Below, piece after piece: positions 23,097-35,042 of a stretch of 64,000 nt of DNA. This DNA comes from Galerina marginata (taxonomy: Eukaryota > Basidiomycota > Agaricomycetes > Agaricales > Galerinaceae), in assembly GCA_023014335.1 (NCBI GenBank), contig JAECYW010000002.1, positions 2,480,001 to 2,544,000 of the forward strand. The letters run 5' to 3'. The position numbers and the translations under genes were made by a program. The notes beneath the pieces were generated by a model. The model was given only the letters and a program-made list of their open reading frames with translations. It was not told the origin of the DNA and did not search any database. Every line of letters starts with the position of its first letter. Positions within the stretch are counted from its first letter, which is position 1.

Positions 23097-23437
23097 CTTG
23101 ATAGAGTTGAATGAGGAGTTGTCGCAAGAGTTGTGGACTGCTTCCGAGCCCAAGTTGTTTGATATTTTTTTAGTTCCTTCCCTTTTCGGCAACAGCATCA
23201 ACCCTTCAAACGGAGTTGACGGCCCACGCTTTGATCATGATCTCGAAGGCAAGCTGATCATGATTGGTCAATACATAAAACTATATAATTATTGCAAGGG
23301 ATTGTGAATTATAACGATCGATACCATCTCCCAGAGGGTAGTCGCAAAATGTACTAGAGCTGTCCCGCCTTCTACCATATATTACTATCTATGTGTAGTG
23401 AGTTGGGGTTATGAGGGTGGCGGTCGCATTTTGAGGT

Positions 23438-25454
23438 TTAAGCGTATTGCAGAATCTCTGTCACAAGTCCAGTTCCAACTGCAAACGTGGTTCAGGGAAG
23501 ATTACTAGCGATAAGTTGAAACAAACTTACTGGTCTTGTTAGCCTCGCGCAAGGTGAATCTGAAAGCCGTCGGTCAGTAAAGATTGTAAGACCGGTGGAA
23601 TGCGCTTACCGGGTTCCAACTTCAAGAGCGACATCAAAGACGAGGGTGCAGACCATCTCGACGTTGTCACCGGGCATAACCTAGAACGAATGAGAAAAGT
23701 GGTAAGAGATAGATGAAAGTACACACCATCTTCTGCTCAGCATCGGGGGTGCCTTCCGGAAAGGTAAGGGAAGCAGTAATATCAGCAGTGCGAATGAAGC
23801 ACTGAGGCCTGTAGTTAGCCATGAAAGGCGTGTAACGACCGCCTATAAAATTCGTCGATCTCAAGTTAAAGTATCAAACAGTTGTTGGATACAGACCTTC
23901 GTCCTTGGTGAGGATCTATTTCAAACGTGAGATTCGGGCATAAAGTGACGAGAAAAGCCAACACACATAAAGTTGAGCCTTGAATTTCTTTGCAGCCTTG
24001 ATGGAACCGGGGAAGGCCAGAACTTGACCGCGACGGATTTGTTCCCGCTTGATGCCACGGAGTAGAGCACCCATGTTATCACCAGCCTCGGCCTGCATGG
24101 GCAGATGAGGTTTGGAAGTTTTGCTTAAGTAATGTACATACGCGGTCAAGTTCCTTATGGAACATCTCTGTTGGACAGGGTGGCAGAGATGGATCAGAGA
24201 CAACAATGAGAAGTAAAGAGAGCAACTAACCAATGCCTGTAAGAGTGGTCTTCATAGGAGCGCCAAAGCCAATAATTTCAACATCGGTTCCCTTGTTGGC
24301 GATACCACGCTCGACCTATTGAAGACGTCAGAATAAGATATTTTCCAATGACATAAAATAAAAGCTTACACGGCCAGTTGCGACAGTTCCACGGCCAGAA
24401 ATCGAAAACACGTCTATAATTTTCAGTTAAGTAACAGGAGAGAGGCTACAGTCTTTGTCAAACCTTCGATAGGCATTAAGAAGGGCTTCTCGAGGTCGCC
24501 TGGCATAGAGAAACGGCTTAGTGTCAGGTCAACGTGCAAATCGAGAACACCTTACGAGCTGGGAGTTCGAGCCATTCATCGCAAGCCTTGGTGAGTTCCA
24601 AAACCTTTTCTGCGCCAGTTGTATCATCGCGTCCTTCAAGGGCAGCCAGAGCAGAACCCATGATGATTGGGGTGTTCTCGCCATCGAAGTTGTAGGCAGA
24701 CAGTAGTTCGCGCATTTCCATATCGACGAGTTCCAGCATTTCGGGGTCAGAGATTTGGTCGACCTTGTTGATGAAGACAACCAATCGCTTAATACCGACT
24801 TGACGAGCCAAGAGCAAATGCTCGCGGGTTTGAGGCATTTGACCGTCCATCGCAGACACGACGATAATGGCACCGTCCATTTGAGCAGCTCCGGTAATCA
24901 TGTTTTTAATGTCTGAGACGCCGTGAGCGCGTGTTAAGAATGATACAAAGTGATGGACTCACAATCAGCATGTCCTGGGCAGTCGATATGTCCGTAGTGG
25001 CGGTTGGCTGTCTCATACTCGACGTGGGATGAGTTGATAGTAATACCACGGGCCTTCTCTTCAGGCGCTTTGTCAATTTGGTTGTAGTCAGTGAATTTTG
25101 CGCCTCCTTGCGTAGAGAGGACCTTGGTGATAGCAGCAGTCAAAGTTGTTTTTCCATGATCGACGTGACCAATAGTTCCAATGTTCATATGAGGCTTCTT
25201 TCGGGAGAATTGCTCAGCATAACCTCTTTTTACAACTGGAGTGCAGTTTAAAGTCGTTCCATGATAATAAACACGTAGTTTACGAACCTGTGTTAACCGT
25301 TGACAATGAAGTCAACTGGGTTTGGCGCGCATACGCGGAAACGAGTGAGACTGAAAGCTGCATTAGTTGGAGGACATTTATTTTGCAAATTGGACTCACG
25401 GCGTGCGGAGGATAGAACGCGAGAGACAGCTCTGCACGACGTGAGCTGTAACAT
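23438..25454 (-). CDS. TUF1: Elongation factor Tu, mitochondrial
   Basis: Matrix GTPase that delivers aminoacyl-tRNA to the mitoribosome. ATG 25452-25454 opens a presequence ([20 protein letters not shown]). G1 GHVDHGKTT, switch [15 protein letters not shown]3 DCPGHADY, G4 NKVD, G5 GSALAALEG. Domain 2: [20 protein letters not shown]. Domain 3: MPGDNVE and [10 protein letters not shown] at the stop. About a dozen introns; the GTAAGG donor near 24551 restores LPARDLEKPF. Clean frame throughout. Divergent from PEX14 with 109 bp between start codons. Confidence 0.96.
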
Positions 25455-25563
25455 GGTGAACACAGAGTTTCGTTGCAATTTTTGTTCCTTTATTACTTGC
25501 GGCAAATCCCGGCTCACAATACATGGACACCGAGGTTATGGTTAGGGTCTTCTTCCTCCAGCT

Positions 25564-26692
25564 ATGGCCACTCCAGATCGACAAGAGCTCATGCGCAACG
25601 CAATAGCGTTCCTCAATGACCCAAAAGTTCAAATTATACTCTATCAACCGACTTCAAACTTATATTTTTTGCATTGTGTAGACCCAGGCATCTCCTGTTA
25701 CTCAAAGGATCCAATTTCTTGAAGCCAAGGGACTCACCCCACCGGAGGTTGACCTTGCTCTTAAACAAGCCGCCTACACAGGTGGTATCCCATCTGCGAA
25801 TGCCCCTTATGCCTCTTCATACCCTCCAAATCCGTACACTGTTGCCCATATACCACCTAGACAACGTTGGGACTGGAGAGATTATTTTGTAAGAGACAAC
25901 TTTACCGTCCCCATAATAACACGTGCTTATCCACTTCCTCCGTCGAGATTACTGCAGTCGTATCTGGGGCTGTTACCTACGGAGCGGTGACACTGTTCAA
26001 GGTGTGTATGCTTGGCTCTGGGAGAACATAATGCATATATTGGTTCTCAGAAATATCTCCTTCCTCATCTTCAACCTCCAACATCGACCGCTTATGAAGA
26101 AGACCGGGATGCCTTGAACGCGCAGTTTGATGCGGCCGAGGCTCTTTTGAAAGAAATACAGAGCGAAACTGCGGCTGTTCGAGCAGCGGTCGAAGAACAG
26201 AAAGAGAAGATTGATAAGACCACCGAGGATGTTAAAGCCGTTGTAGTGGAGTTGCGTGACGGTGAAGCGAAGACTCGAGATGAGATGCGCGAAATCCGCG
26301 AAGAGGTCAACAATATCCGGGAAATGTTGCCAAAGGTTCCGTTTGACCGACCGTTGTTCTCTTCAAGAGCTCTGACATATCCGTTTCAGATGATGGAAAA
26401 AAATAAAGAGTCTCAAAATCAATCCCTTGCAGAATTGCAACAAGAATTGAAGTCGTTAAAAGCCCTACTTCTTAACCGCGGACCTACGGTTTCCAGCACA
26501 CCGGCGTCACCGTTGCCGGTCTTGGGGAGACCATCTATACCAGCGTGGCAACTAGTAAGTTCGCCACAACCAAGCAATACCGAGCGGCCGGAGCCCCCTT
26601 CAATAACACCGTCGTCGTCCTTGATGACAGCTGGTGCACCTATCGCTAATGGTAAAGGTAAAGAGGTAGATACAGGAGAGTCGCTGTCATGA
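25564..26692 (+). CDS. PEX14: Peroxisomal membrane protein PEX14
   Basis: Docking factor for the PEX5 import receptor on the peroxisome membrane. ATG 25564: MATPDRQELMRNAIAFLNDP then SPVTQRIQFLEAKGLTPPEV, the conserved PEX14 N-domain that binds WxxxF motifs. A Pro/Tyr-rich link (YASSYPPNPYTVAHIPPRQR) leads to the membrane segment ITAVVSGAVTYGAVTLFK and KYLLPHLQPPT. Then a coiled coil of about 120 residues (LLKEIQSETAAVRAAVEEQK onward) and a disordered Ser/Pro tail. Five introns, clean frame, stop TGA 26690-26692. Confidence 0.93.
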
Positions 26693-27982
26693 AGGAATTT
26701 GTATTTATGCGAATTGGTTGGAGAGATATTTACAATATTATAAGTATGTCTAATACATATTTTGGAATATCAATAAGTGCTGTATTGTGTTCATTGACCC
26801 ACGAGGTTGTTGCGATTTTGCACAAATTGTTCAAGGCGCGTCAAGGTTTTTGAGGAATTTGGACCACGTGAGGCCCGATACTGGTAGTTGTGGTGAAAAT
26901 AAAAAATAAAGAAAAGGAAATTCCGAAAAAGGAAAGAGGAAAAAGAGAGGGAAGGAAGGAGAGGAAAGAAAAACACTCCTCTCTATCTCTCCCCAGGTCA
27001 TTTGCGCAGCCTATTTTCAGTGCGCAGCAAGCGGCTCTCGAGCGCGGAAAGTTTCGCGCTGAACCGAATATGTTTGGCCAGCAGGGCCGTTCTGCATTCG
27101 GAGACTCAGGGACTGTCCGTGTCATCTGGGCATGGATACTCGCTTAGATATTTTCAGAAAACGGATACTGACCGTTTTTAGAATTTTCTCGCCATTTTTT
27201 CTCTTTTCATGACCTGGATACTCGCGTAGATTGTCATTCGCTTAGATTACGTCCGGGTGCCTCCACATATCTTCTCAGGGGACGGGCGGGGCGAGCTTCG
27301 AGTTCCCGGTGATGTCCTTATGTCAGATATTTGGTTTTGGGGACTTTGGCATTGCCCAACGCATCACATTAATCATCTGGACTTGTTTGGTTCAACCTTT
27401 CCTCCGAAAAAATGCTTTAAAAATGTTTATTTGCAAAAATACAACTTTTCTTACACCTCTCATTTAAATATAAATAATCTGAATGGATATGCAGTTGAAT
27501 ACCACCAAAAAATTGAAGTTATTTGACCAGGAATTGACTGAGTTGTACAGTTGTAGAGGTAAACTAGCCACTCTCTTCTTACTCTCTTCTGACCCAGCTT
27601 GGAAGTTGAAAGTTCACTTCCTCAGAGAGATTGTCTAACAAATTTATTGAGAGCTATATAAAGTATACTGTGCTACCAAAATGGCCCAGGGTGTTGGGTA
27701 GAACCTGGCACAAACCTGGCATGAATCAAACCTGTTGAACGCGACGCGCGACGCGCTTATGGTCACGCTGACATTTGGAACAGCCTAGAATGGCACGTGC
27801 ATCGCTTACATAATTTTAGTATCCAGTATCCAGTATCCGCCACAGCCATGAGATACTGGCCCCACGTGAGGGATACCTCGATCGCTTCGACAGGTGTGCA
27901 CCTTTATTAGCCTCACTCCCAATCACTCCCTTCTCTGTCGCAATTCAATTCAGAGACCAATTCTGAATTTCGCCAATACCTA
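26693..27982. repeat. 1.3 kb gene-poor stretch with repeated GGATACT/AGTATCC heptamers
   Basis: Largest intergenic gap in the window. It holds GGATACT at 27134-27140, 27163-27169 and 27216-27222, a perfect triple tandem AGTATCC at 27818-27838 (the same heptamer inverted), GATACTGG near 26877 and 27852, and a 10-bp direct repeat CCACGTGAGG at 26864-26873 and 27862-27871. TCGCTTAGAT/TCGCGTAGATT accompany some copies. A 49-nt pure purine run lies at 26925-26973. No transposase frame is seen. It may be a decayed short non-autonomous element or an array of binding sites upstream of the golgin gene. Confidence 0.45.
26925..26973 (+). repeat. 49-nt uninterrupted homopurine tract followed by a pyrimidine tract
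   Basis: Only A and G from 26925 to 26973, followed almost directly by a C/T-rich run to about 26995. Such purine-pyrimidine switches can form triplex or hairpin structures; here GGAGAGG can pair with the downstream CTCCTCTC. Confidence 0.6.
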
Positions 27983-30900
27983 ATGTTTAGCCAGTTCCGC
28001 AACGCAGTCGAACAACTTGCGCAGCAACCAATCCGGGTTCTAGATGCCTCGTCATCTGCTGAAAACCAGGGAGAATCAGCGCCTCGCGCGCAGTCGCTTG
28101 ACATGCAAGCGACGCGATCTACTTCTCCATTATCTTCAAGTCAACTAGCGGAATCTGCTCTCTCGTCTCTACGTAAATCACTCGCCTCTCAACGGAGTAA
28201 CAGTGGAAGCTCAACGACATCCTCCAAAACGCCTGCTACTTCTCCCCCGCCCCCGGAACCCAGACCTCACAAATCAAACCTAGAGGAGCGACTGCGGCGT
28301 GCCACATACGCGATCGGTGACGTTTCTGGCTCTTCCACTCCTCAGCGCTCGAGCCGTGTCGCCTCGCCCTCGCCCTCTCCAATGGTCAGAAATCGCCTAA
28401 AACAGGTCGAGCAATCTCCTGCTTCCACTCCTCTACCTGGGTCTCCCGTAGTCACCCCAGCTAAGGAAAGCGAAAAGAAACTCGAACAACCTGCGGAATT
28501 ATCACTGGAGGACAAAGAGAGCTCCGCTGCTTCTCCACCCATCCAGCCAACGGAGGTCAATTCCGCACCTGTCATCGAGCCGCCACCATTAGTTCAGACT
28601 CCCGCACCTACCGAAATTTTATCCACTGGACAGGTCAAAGAAGATAATATCAAGGCACTGGAGTTAGTTGAATCATCAGAACCTGATCCGCAGTCATTGG
28701 AACCTACGAAGGAGACAGAATCGGCAGCCGATGCATCTGCTGAAGATACATCGACGAAAGAAGCGGCGTCTGAAGACACAGCGGTTAAAGAATCATTTAT
28801 AGAAGGAAACTCCTGCACCAGACGCTGCACCTGAAGTTCCTGGTGTTCATGTCAGTGCCGAAGTCCCCTCTTCGTCTTCTGAAAATGAAAAAAACAGTTC
28901 AATGGAAGAGAATGCGCCTCATGAAACAAGTGTCGAGGCCGTGTCTCCTGAGAACACGCCTTTTTCTGGGAGGGAAGACGCAGATAATCAGCCTGCTTCA
29001 TCCCCCATCCCAGATATTGAACCACCATTCAAGGTGGAAGAAGTAAAGTTGGAACCCAGTGAATCCACCATTGCGATGCCGCCGGTAGTAGACCACAGTG
29101 CCGAAGTTGAGAGTCTTCAAGCAAGGTTAAAGCAAGTTGAGCAACGTTTCTCCGGTAAGTTCATTTGTTCCTCTATAATAAAGTATTTCTCAAGCTTTAT
29201 AGACGTATCCACTTCCTTCAAGCGACTACAAGCTGAGAAACTAGCGGCTGATGCCATCCTGAAGGAAGTCACTCCTTTAGAAGGAATTAAAGACGCCAAT
29301 GCCCTCCGTGAGTTTTTCACCAACCTTAAGACGAAAGATCAAGTGAGTCTCGATTAAATCTTGTAGCTAACGGCTGCTAACATTTATTTAGGTTTTCCAG
29401 GACGAGATCAAACGTTTGAACCAAAAATTGGAACGTAAGAGTACCGAATTATTGTATACATCAATTTCCTGATTGGTTATCCAGTGCAAGAAGACCGTTT
29501 GGAAGAAGTACGAGATACCCACAAGCTAGAGTCACATTCTCTCTCGGAGGAAGTCAAGAAACTGCGGAATCAATCAGAAGAAACCGAGGCTCTCTTCCAA
29601 GCGGCGCAAAGGGCAACTACACATGCGGAGGAAGCGGTCGACAAGCAAAAAGAAGCGTTTTCGCAGCTTCAGAAAGAGGTTGACTCTGCCAAAAATACCG
29701 CCAAAGAGGAAGAAGAAAAACGCGTTAAAGCCATCAGCCTGTTGAAAACTGTTAGGCAAAAGCTTGTCAAAGCAGAGAAGGACAAGGACGATGCTATGAG
29801 AGAGCTTTCGGCTGTCAAGGAACGAGAGAGAGGCGACAAGGACAAGGAGCAGACTGAAAGACTAAACTTCCAGCACGAATTGGAGTCGTTGAATGCCTCG
29901 CACGAGAAGGCGACCTGCGAACCTTAAAGCTCAGTTCAACAAGGACTTTACAAGTATGAAAGATCGCTACGAACAAGAAATCAGTGCTATACGAGGCCAG
30001 TTCGAACTTGATCTTGCTACTACAAAGGTGGGTCTACCGGTCAGGCTGCAACATTCATTTAATTATTCTTACACAGAGCACGCACGCAAAAGCACTCGAC
30101 GCAAAGGCCTCTCAAATTACGACACTAGAGAATTCACTCAACAACGTCACGCGGGACAAGAATGCGTTCTTCGACCAGCTCCAACTCCGACAGGCAGAGG
30201 TGGAGTCTGCACAGGCGCACCTCGAATCGCTGCAGCACCAAAACACCGAGTTCCAGTTCCAGCTACGAGAATCCAACGATCGACTTGCCCTTCTGAAAGA
30301 GGAGTACCAAGAACTGCTCCGCGAGCATGATACTCGCTCTAGTGACCCCGTCCCGTCAGCCGACGAGATTGCGCGCATGGTGTCTGCTGCAGAAGCCAAG
30401 TACGAGGTCAGGTTGGCTGAGATGAAGAGGAATATCGCTATTTTGGAGAAGGAGCGGTACGATGCCGAGGCTGACTGGAGTCGCAAACTGAAGGAAAAGA
30501 TGAAAGATCTCGAAGACCTGAAGAGAGCCGTGGGCTCTGCGACGAGGACACGCGAGGCTGAGGAGAATGTCGTTGCCAGACTTGAAGCAGAACTAATGCA
30601 AGCCATGGAGACGAGCAAGAACTTTGAACGTCAGGCGTCAGAACTGCCTCATCTTCGCGAGCAGATACATGAACTGCAGGTATGTCAATGAATATTTTGT
30701 TACCCACTGAACTATCTGTTTATTCGTTGATGATTTTCAGCGTTCTGGGAAGGATCAAGAGCAGGAAATTAGCGTCAAGATTATGGTTCTTGAGAAACAA
30801 ATTGAAGAGAGCAAAGCTCGTGAGATGCAGCTGAAGCAAAGCAACAAGGTCAGCATTCTTCCTATAACATTTGAGTCAATAGCCCACCTTATCAACCTAC

Positions 30901-31316
30901 GGTATAGACTCTTCGAGACGAACTACGTAAAGTCCAATCCTCAGCCGCTCTGTTGGAACGACAGCGTAACCCTGGCGTCGGTTATTGGACCACCCGCGTG
31001 GGAGAAGGACATGGTGCACCAGAATTCACCCCGCATGCCCGCATCATCTCCTGCATTGGAATCGCCGTCGCGGGTGTCGTCGCCTGCCCCGAGCACCGCA
31101 ACGTCGACAAAGGATGAGGAGGAAGTGAATCTCGAGTACCTGCGTAACGTCATCCTGCAGTTCCTAGAACACAAGGAAATGAGAGTAAGCGACTTGTTTC
31201 TTTTCCCTCGAGCTCTTTTTTGATGCGTATGCCTGCAGCCTAATCTCGTGAAGGTCTTGTCGATTATCCTCCATTTTACGCCTCAAGAAACGCGGAGACT
31301 GATTGCAAAAGTGTAG
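27983..31316 (+). CDS. GRIP-type golgin, long coiled-coil Golgi protein
   Basis: ATG 27983 starts MFSQFRNAVEQLAQQP, an amphipathic N-terminus. Residues to about 300 are Ser/Pro/Glu-rich and disordered (SPPPPEPRPHKSNLEERL). From about 29080 almost everything is coiled coil (VESLQARLKQVEQRFS, KKLRNQSEETEALFQAAQRA, LQLRQAEVESAQAHLESLQH, EEYQELLREHD). The C-terminal 45 residues, EVNLEYLRNVILQFLEHKEM then VKVLSIILHFTPQETRRL, match the GRIP/GRAB domain that binds Arl1 or Arf1 on trans-Golgi membranes. Three +1 frame breaks (28801-28807, 29907-29911, 30990-30997), each cured by dropping one base of a short G or C run. Which golgin (IMH1- or RUD3-like) is open. Confidence 0.8.
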
Positions 31317-31650
31317 ACCAGCATGCATCTCAGTTGCTTTTACCGGATTTAACTTTACTATCGCAACATGTGTATGATTGCTGTCATTACCACGGGAAGA
31401 TATACCCACTCAATGTCATTTGCTCAGGAGAGACTTGCTATGAACTGGTCAGTGGTAATCATACAGTGGTCTTAAGTATTTCAAATACACTATTTTAAGA
31501 TTTTACAGCAATATTTATCAATGGTAATCTTATGTGGTCCTAACTAAGTACATTTCACAGAACGGTAACAGTACAGATAGGCATATTTGCTAGATGTAAA
31601 TTGGAGCGAAGTCCACGTCCGTCTTCGGTACTAACTCGAAATGTGCACCC
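31317..31650. other. Convergent 3' spacer, golgin / PIL1
   Basis: About 330 bp, AT-rich, with near repeats of TGGTAATC...TGGTCTTA around 31450-31545. Holds both 3' untranslated regions; no gene seen. Confidence 0.4.
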
Positions 31651-33452
31651 TTAGAGCCCCGGTTCTTGATAAGGAGGAAGGTCCTCATCCTTGTCTTTTG
31701 GTGGGACGTCGGGGCCGCCACCTCCAGCATGCAAGATCCTCTCTCGTTCCTCGCGTTCGAGCCTCTTCTTTTCGTCTTCAGCACTTTCATGTCGGGGAGG
31801 CTGGGCTGCAGGACCAGCCGACGCAGAGGGAACGGGCATGGACGGGGCGGTCGAAGGAGCTGGAGCTTGAGCAGAGGATTGCTGGGAATAGGCAGCAGCA
31901 AGGCGTCTCTTCTCTTCCTCCGCAGATTCATGCCTCGGAGCTGGGGCAGCGATCGGAGGCTGCCCGTAAGATGGTGTTGCCTGGGGTGCAGCGGCTGGTA
32001 ATCCACCCGTCCGAGGCCCGGCAGTCGAGGACGCAGACTTGATATCATGGAGGGATCCACTTGCTGGACCAGGGCCGTCCGGACCAGCTGACACAGGGAT
32101 ACCCGTTTCAGCAACAGTTGGAAGAGGAGGAGGGGGGCTAGCGGTGGTGTCGGCAGTAGAGATCGGTAGCGGCGACTGAGATAGGGAAAGAGGGGGGATT
32201 GGAGCAGGCGATTGGTTCAAGGTCTGAGCGTTGATGGGATGGGGAGACGATAATGGGCTGTGTTGGGATACAGGACGAGGTCTGCTAGCCGACGGTGTTG
32301 GGGGCCTATTGGACACATCGGAATGGATGCTCGATAGTTCACTTGCATGACTTTCGCCGAAGCTGCGGGTGTCGGATCGGCTCAGGTCGGCGCCTGCTAC
32401 CTGAGGCGGGAGATTAATATGTCCAGTCTTGTAATTATCCAAAGCACGCTGAAGTGATGCGCGAACTGCCCCAGTTGCTTGTGCGCCAGAATAAGGTGAT
32501 GCCGGTGTCGGAGGAACAGAGGGGAGAGCAGCGATAATGGGCGTGGCAGCTTGGGCCAAGAGGACAAGCTTTTCTCCATACTGAATAGAAACAAACGAAT
32601 GGTTAGCCCAAGATATTTTGGGGCGGTGGATATACGTTACCTCTCTGATTGCATCCCACTTCAACTGCTCGCTCTCTCGGACAGCCTTTCGTTTCAAGAG
32701 ATCGATCTCACGTTCCAGCTGCTGATCGTCCGATTCGGCCTTGCGAAGCTGTTCGCGGAATTCGCCTATCCTTTTATCTCCTCCTTTTGTTGCTCGTGCT
32801 CTAGACGGTTGATCTGATTCTGCATACCAGCGCGTATATTCCTACGGGGTTGGAGGTTGGTCTCCGCATCTCGGAGAGCCTTAAAAGGCACACGAGCGCT
32901 CTCCAATTTAGTAGAAAGAGAGCTGGCAAGAGAACCTTGGACGAAGTTGAGGTACGCAAGCCTGTCCGTGACTATAGCGCAATCGATGAGTATCAGATTG
33001 CGGCTGCTAGATCGGCGCTGATTGGGATAACACACCATCCTTGATATCTTCTGCCTCTGTTTGTCCCCAAGTGTAGAGCTCCTTGCTCTGGGCCTTTGAG
33101 TTGATTGAAACGCTGTCAAAGTTGATAGCTACGCCCTTCTCAGTTGTGATGATCTTCTGAACGGGAGTCGTGGTGCTGAAAACGTCGATGAGTAGCAGAC
33201 AACAAAGTCAATGAGAGTCACGTACGAGTACTGTTGCTGGAGACTGCGAAATTGATATTGTATGTTCTCGAGAGCATGGGATTTGGCCCCACCTTGCGCC
33301 GCGGCTTCGTTGGCTGTGGGTTGAGCTGCAGCATCCGGACTGGCTGGACGCTGATGCTGCATGCTGGCGGGCATATGGGCCCCAAGAGGCGACGCATTGA
33401 TTGCGGATTGAGCCTTGTCTGCAAAGGACGCGAGGAAACCTGGAACTGGCAT
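31651..33452 (-). CDS. PIL1: Eisosome core component PIL1/LSP1, BAR-domain protein
   Basis: Forms the curved protein lattice of eisosomes under the plasma membrane. ATG 33450-33452: MPVPGFLASFADKAQSAINA. BAR domain blocks: VAINFDSVSTQSKAQSKELY, LESARVPFKALRDAETNLQP, RRNIRAGMQNQINRLEHEQQ, LLKRKAVRESEQLKWDAIRE, YGEKLVLLAQAATPIIAALP. The C-terminal half is a long Pro/Ser/Ala-rich tail with two RHESAE(E/D)EK(R/K)RL repeats and ends PPYQEPGL, a PPxY-like element. The frame shifts net -1 near 32784-32789, in an A-run of the coding strand (QQK|GGDKRIGEF), consistent with one missing A. Confidence 0.92.
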
Positions 33453-33571
33453 GATAGACGGGAGGAAATGGAATAGATTTCACGGAATAGAGAAAGAGAT
33501 TATATATAGCCGATTCCGTGACGACGTCATAGAGTAAGTACAGCAACAGCAAACACATGCAAACACAGCCT

Positions 33572-34682
33572 CTACACGATGATCTTCTTGGCCGTCTTGC
33601 CCTTTTTCTCCGAGTCCTTGTGCGACAGAAATTCGACTTCGGTCGCGAGGGGCCCGGCCAGGCGCGCAGCTTCCGAGTACCCAAGCACGCTCATCTTGAA
33701 ATGCCGCCCTACGCCTTCAATTCGCTCTCGTAGAGCACCCTCTTCATCGCTTCCGGCCGGGGCCAGACGCGTCCATATCGACAGCCGATAGAACTGCGGC
33801 CGCGTCGATACAATTACCCCAGTAATTAGCGATGCAGACCCACTGCCATCCGTAAGCGTGGGCGACGGGTCGAACGTCTCCCCGATCGCAGCAAGCATCT
33901 GCGACGAGGTTTAATTCAGTTCTTTATCGAAAGCTGTGTGGAGGCCAAGCCCTTACTGTATACAGCCACATTTTATCCACATTACTTCGATTTTTATCCT
34001 TTGGCAGCTGAATACTCCATTTCCCCCCGTTCTTATTAGCCTCGTCCTCCCAAGCCGGAATAATGCCTTCCTATCTCACGTTGTTAGCCCCGTAACGACA
34101 CCCTTACTATGTCCTCACCTTGAACAGATAATAATTTGCCTTCTGGGGCAACTGCGACGGTGGTATGATATTATTGTACAAGCTAAAATGATGTCATCAG
34201 TTAACGTCGTTAGGATATGTGAGCTAGCACTTGATACGCACCCCCAGAACTCCTCCACACTGTCAAAGCTGATGACACGCTTGATATCCTCCATCCAACC
34301 TTGGGCCGCGGCTGCGCCGGGTGTCTGGGGAGCGGGGGTCTGTGGAAACGCTGATATAGGTGTCTGTGGCAGGTTACGACCTTTTGTCGCGGGTGAATCG
34401 AACCAGAGCGTCCAGGGAGAGTACAGAGGATGCTGCAAGGTGCGAGTCAGCAACAGGCATGAAAGAAACCTCTGAACTAAATACCTTGACGTTGAAGTTG
34501 GAGGGATCGCTAAACACGGTTCTGATCCCTTCAGCCTGAGCCTGCATGTCAACCTCTTGAATTTCTCCTGCTTCGATGTCGTCGTCGGTAGAGGTCGAGA
34601 TGGTCTGATCAGCCAAAGCGGCGGAGAGCGCAGCTCTCGAGGCCTGGAGTGCGGGACCAGTAAGGGTAGATGGCGCGCTCAT
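33572..34682 (-). CDS. EIF4E: Eukaryotic translation initiation factor 4E
   Basis: mRNA cap-binding protein. ATG 34680-34682: MSAPSTLTGPALQASRAALS. Core: HPLYSPWTLWFDSPATKGRN, SFDSVEEFWGLYNNIIPPSQ, YYLFKEGIIPAWEDEANKNG and GKWSIQLPKDKN; the cap-stacking tryptophans in LWFDSP/FW and AWEDE are present. An insertion of about 30 residues with three PQTP-like repeats (PQTPIS, PQTPAP, PQTPG) separates strand 1 from the DIKRVISF helix. The C-terminus is extended and basic (EKKGKTAKKIIV). Introns are canonical; clean frame. Lies head to head with the MTM1 gene. Confidence 0.93.
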
Positions 34683-35042
34683 GATGATATTTTATGCAGA
34701 GATAGATAGAGAAACGGCCGTGAAAACGAGTCAAGAAAGACCAAAAAAAAGTGAGGCGAGTTGAAAGGGAGGCACGCGGATCTGAATAACCGGTATCTAA
34801 AGCAGAGAAGACGGATGAGAGGGGAATACAGATATTAAAATATGAACACGGGTGGGGAGGGGGGGGAGAGGGAGGATATCGGTGCAAAGCTCAGTTCGTG
34901 GTTTTGGTGAGAGGTGTGATCAATCTTCAAAGGCTTTTTTGTTGAGCACGCGCACGTGATGCGCCGACGCCAGCTCCGGCATCTCGGAGATTATAATTTA
35001 TCAGATAACCCGGTGTCCGGCTTTCTGTTCCATCCCACCACC
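34683..35042. promoter_or_regulatory. Divergent promoter region, EIF4E / MTM1
   Basis: 360 bp between start codons. Contains a G-run (about 34851-34870, mostly GGGG) and CGCACGTGATGCG, an E-box core, near 34950. A pyrimidine run precedes neither ATG strongly. Confidence 0.4.

Noticed and set aside
27257..27526. 89-codon open frame in the gene-poor stretch before the golgin
   Set aside because: Low-complexity AT-rich sequence without similarity to any family and without splice context.
28342..28575. Antisense open frames opposite the golgin (also 30112-30618, 168 codons)
   Set aside because: They are Ser/Arg-rich mirror images of the Glu/Lys-rich sense strand, with no start context or introns of their own.
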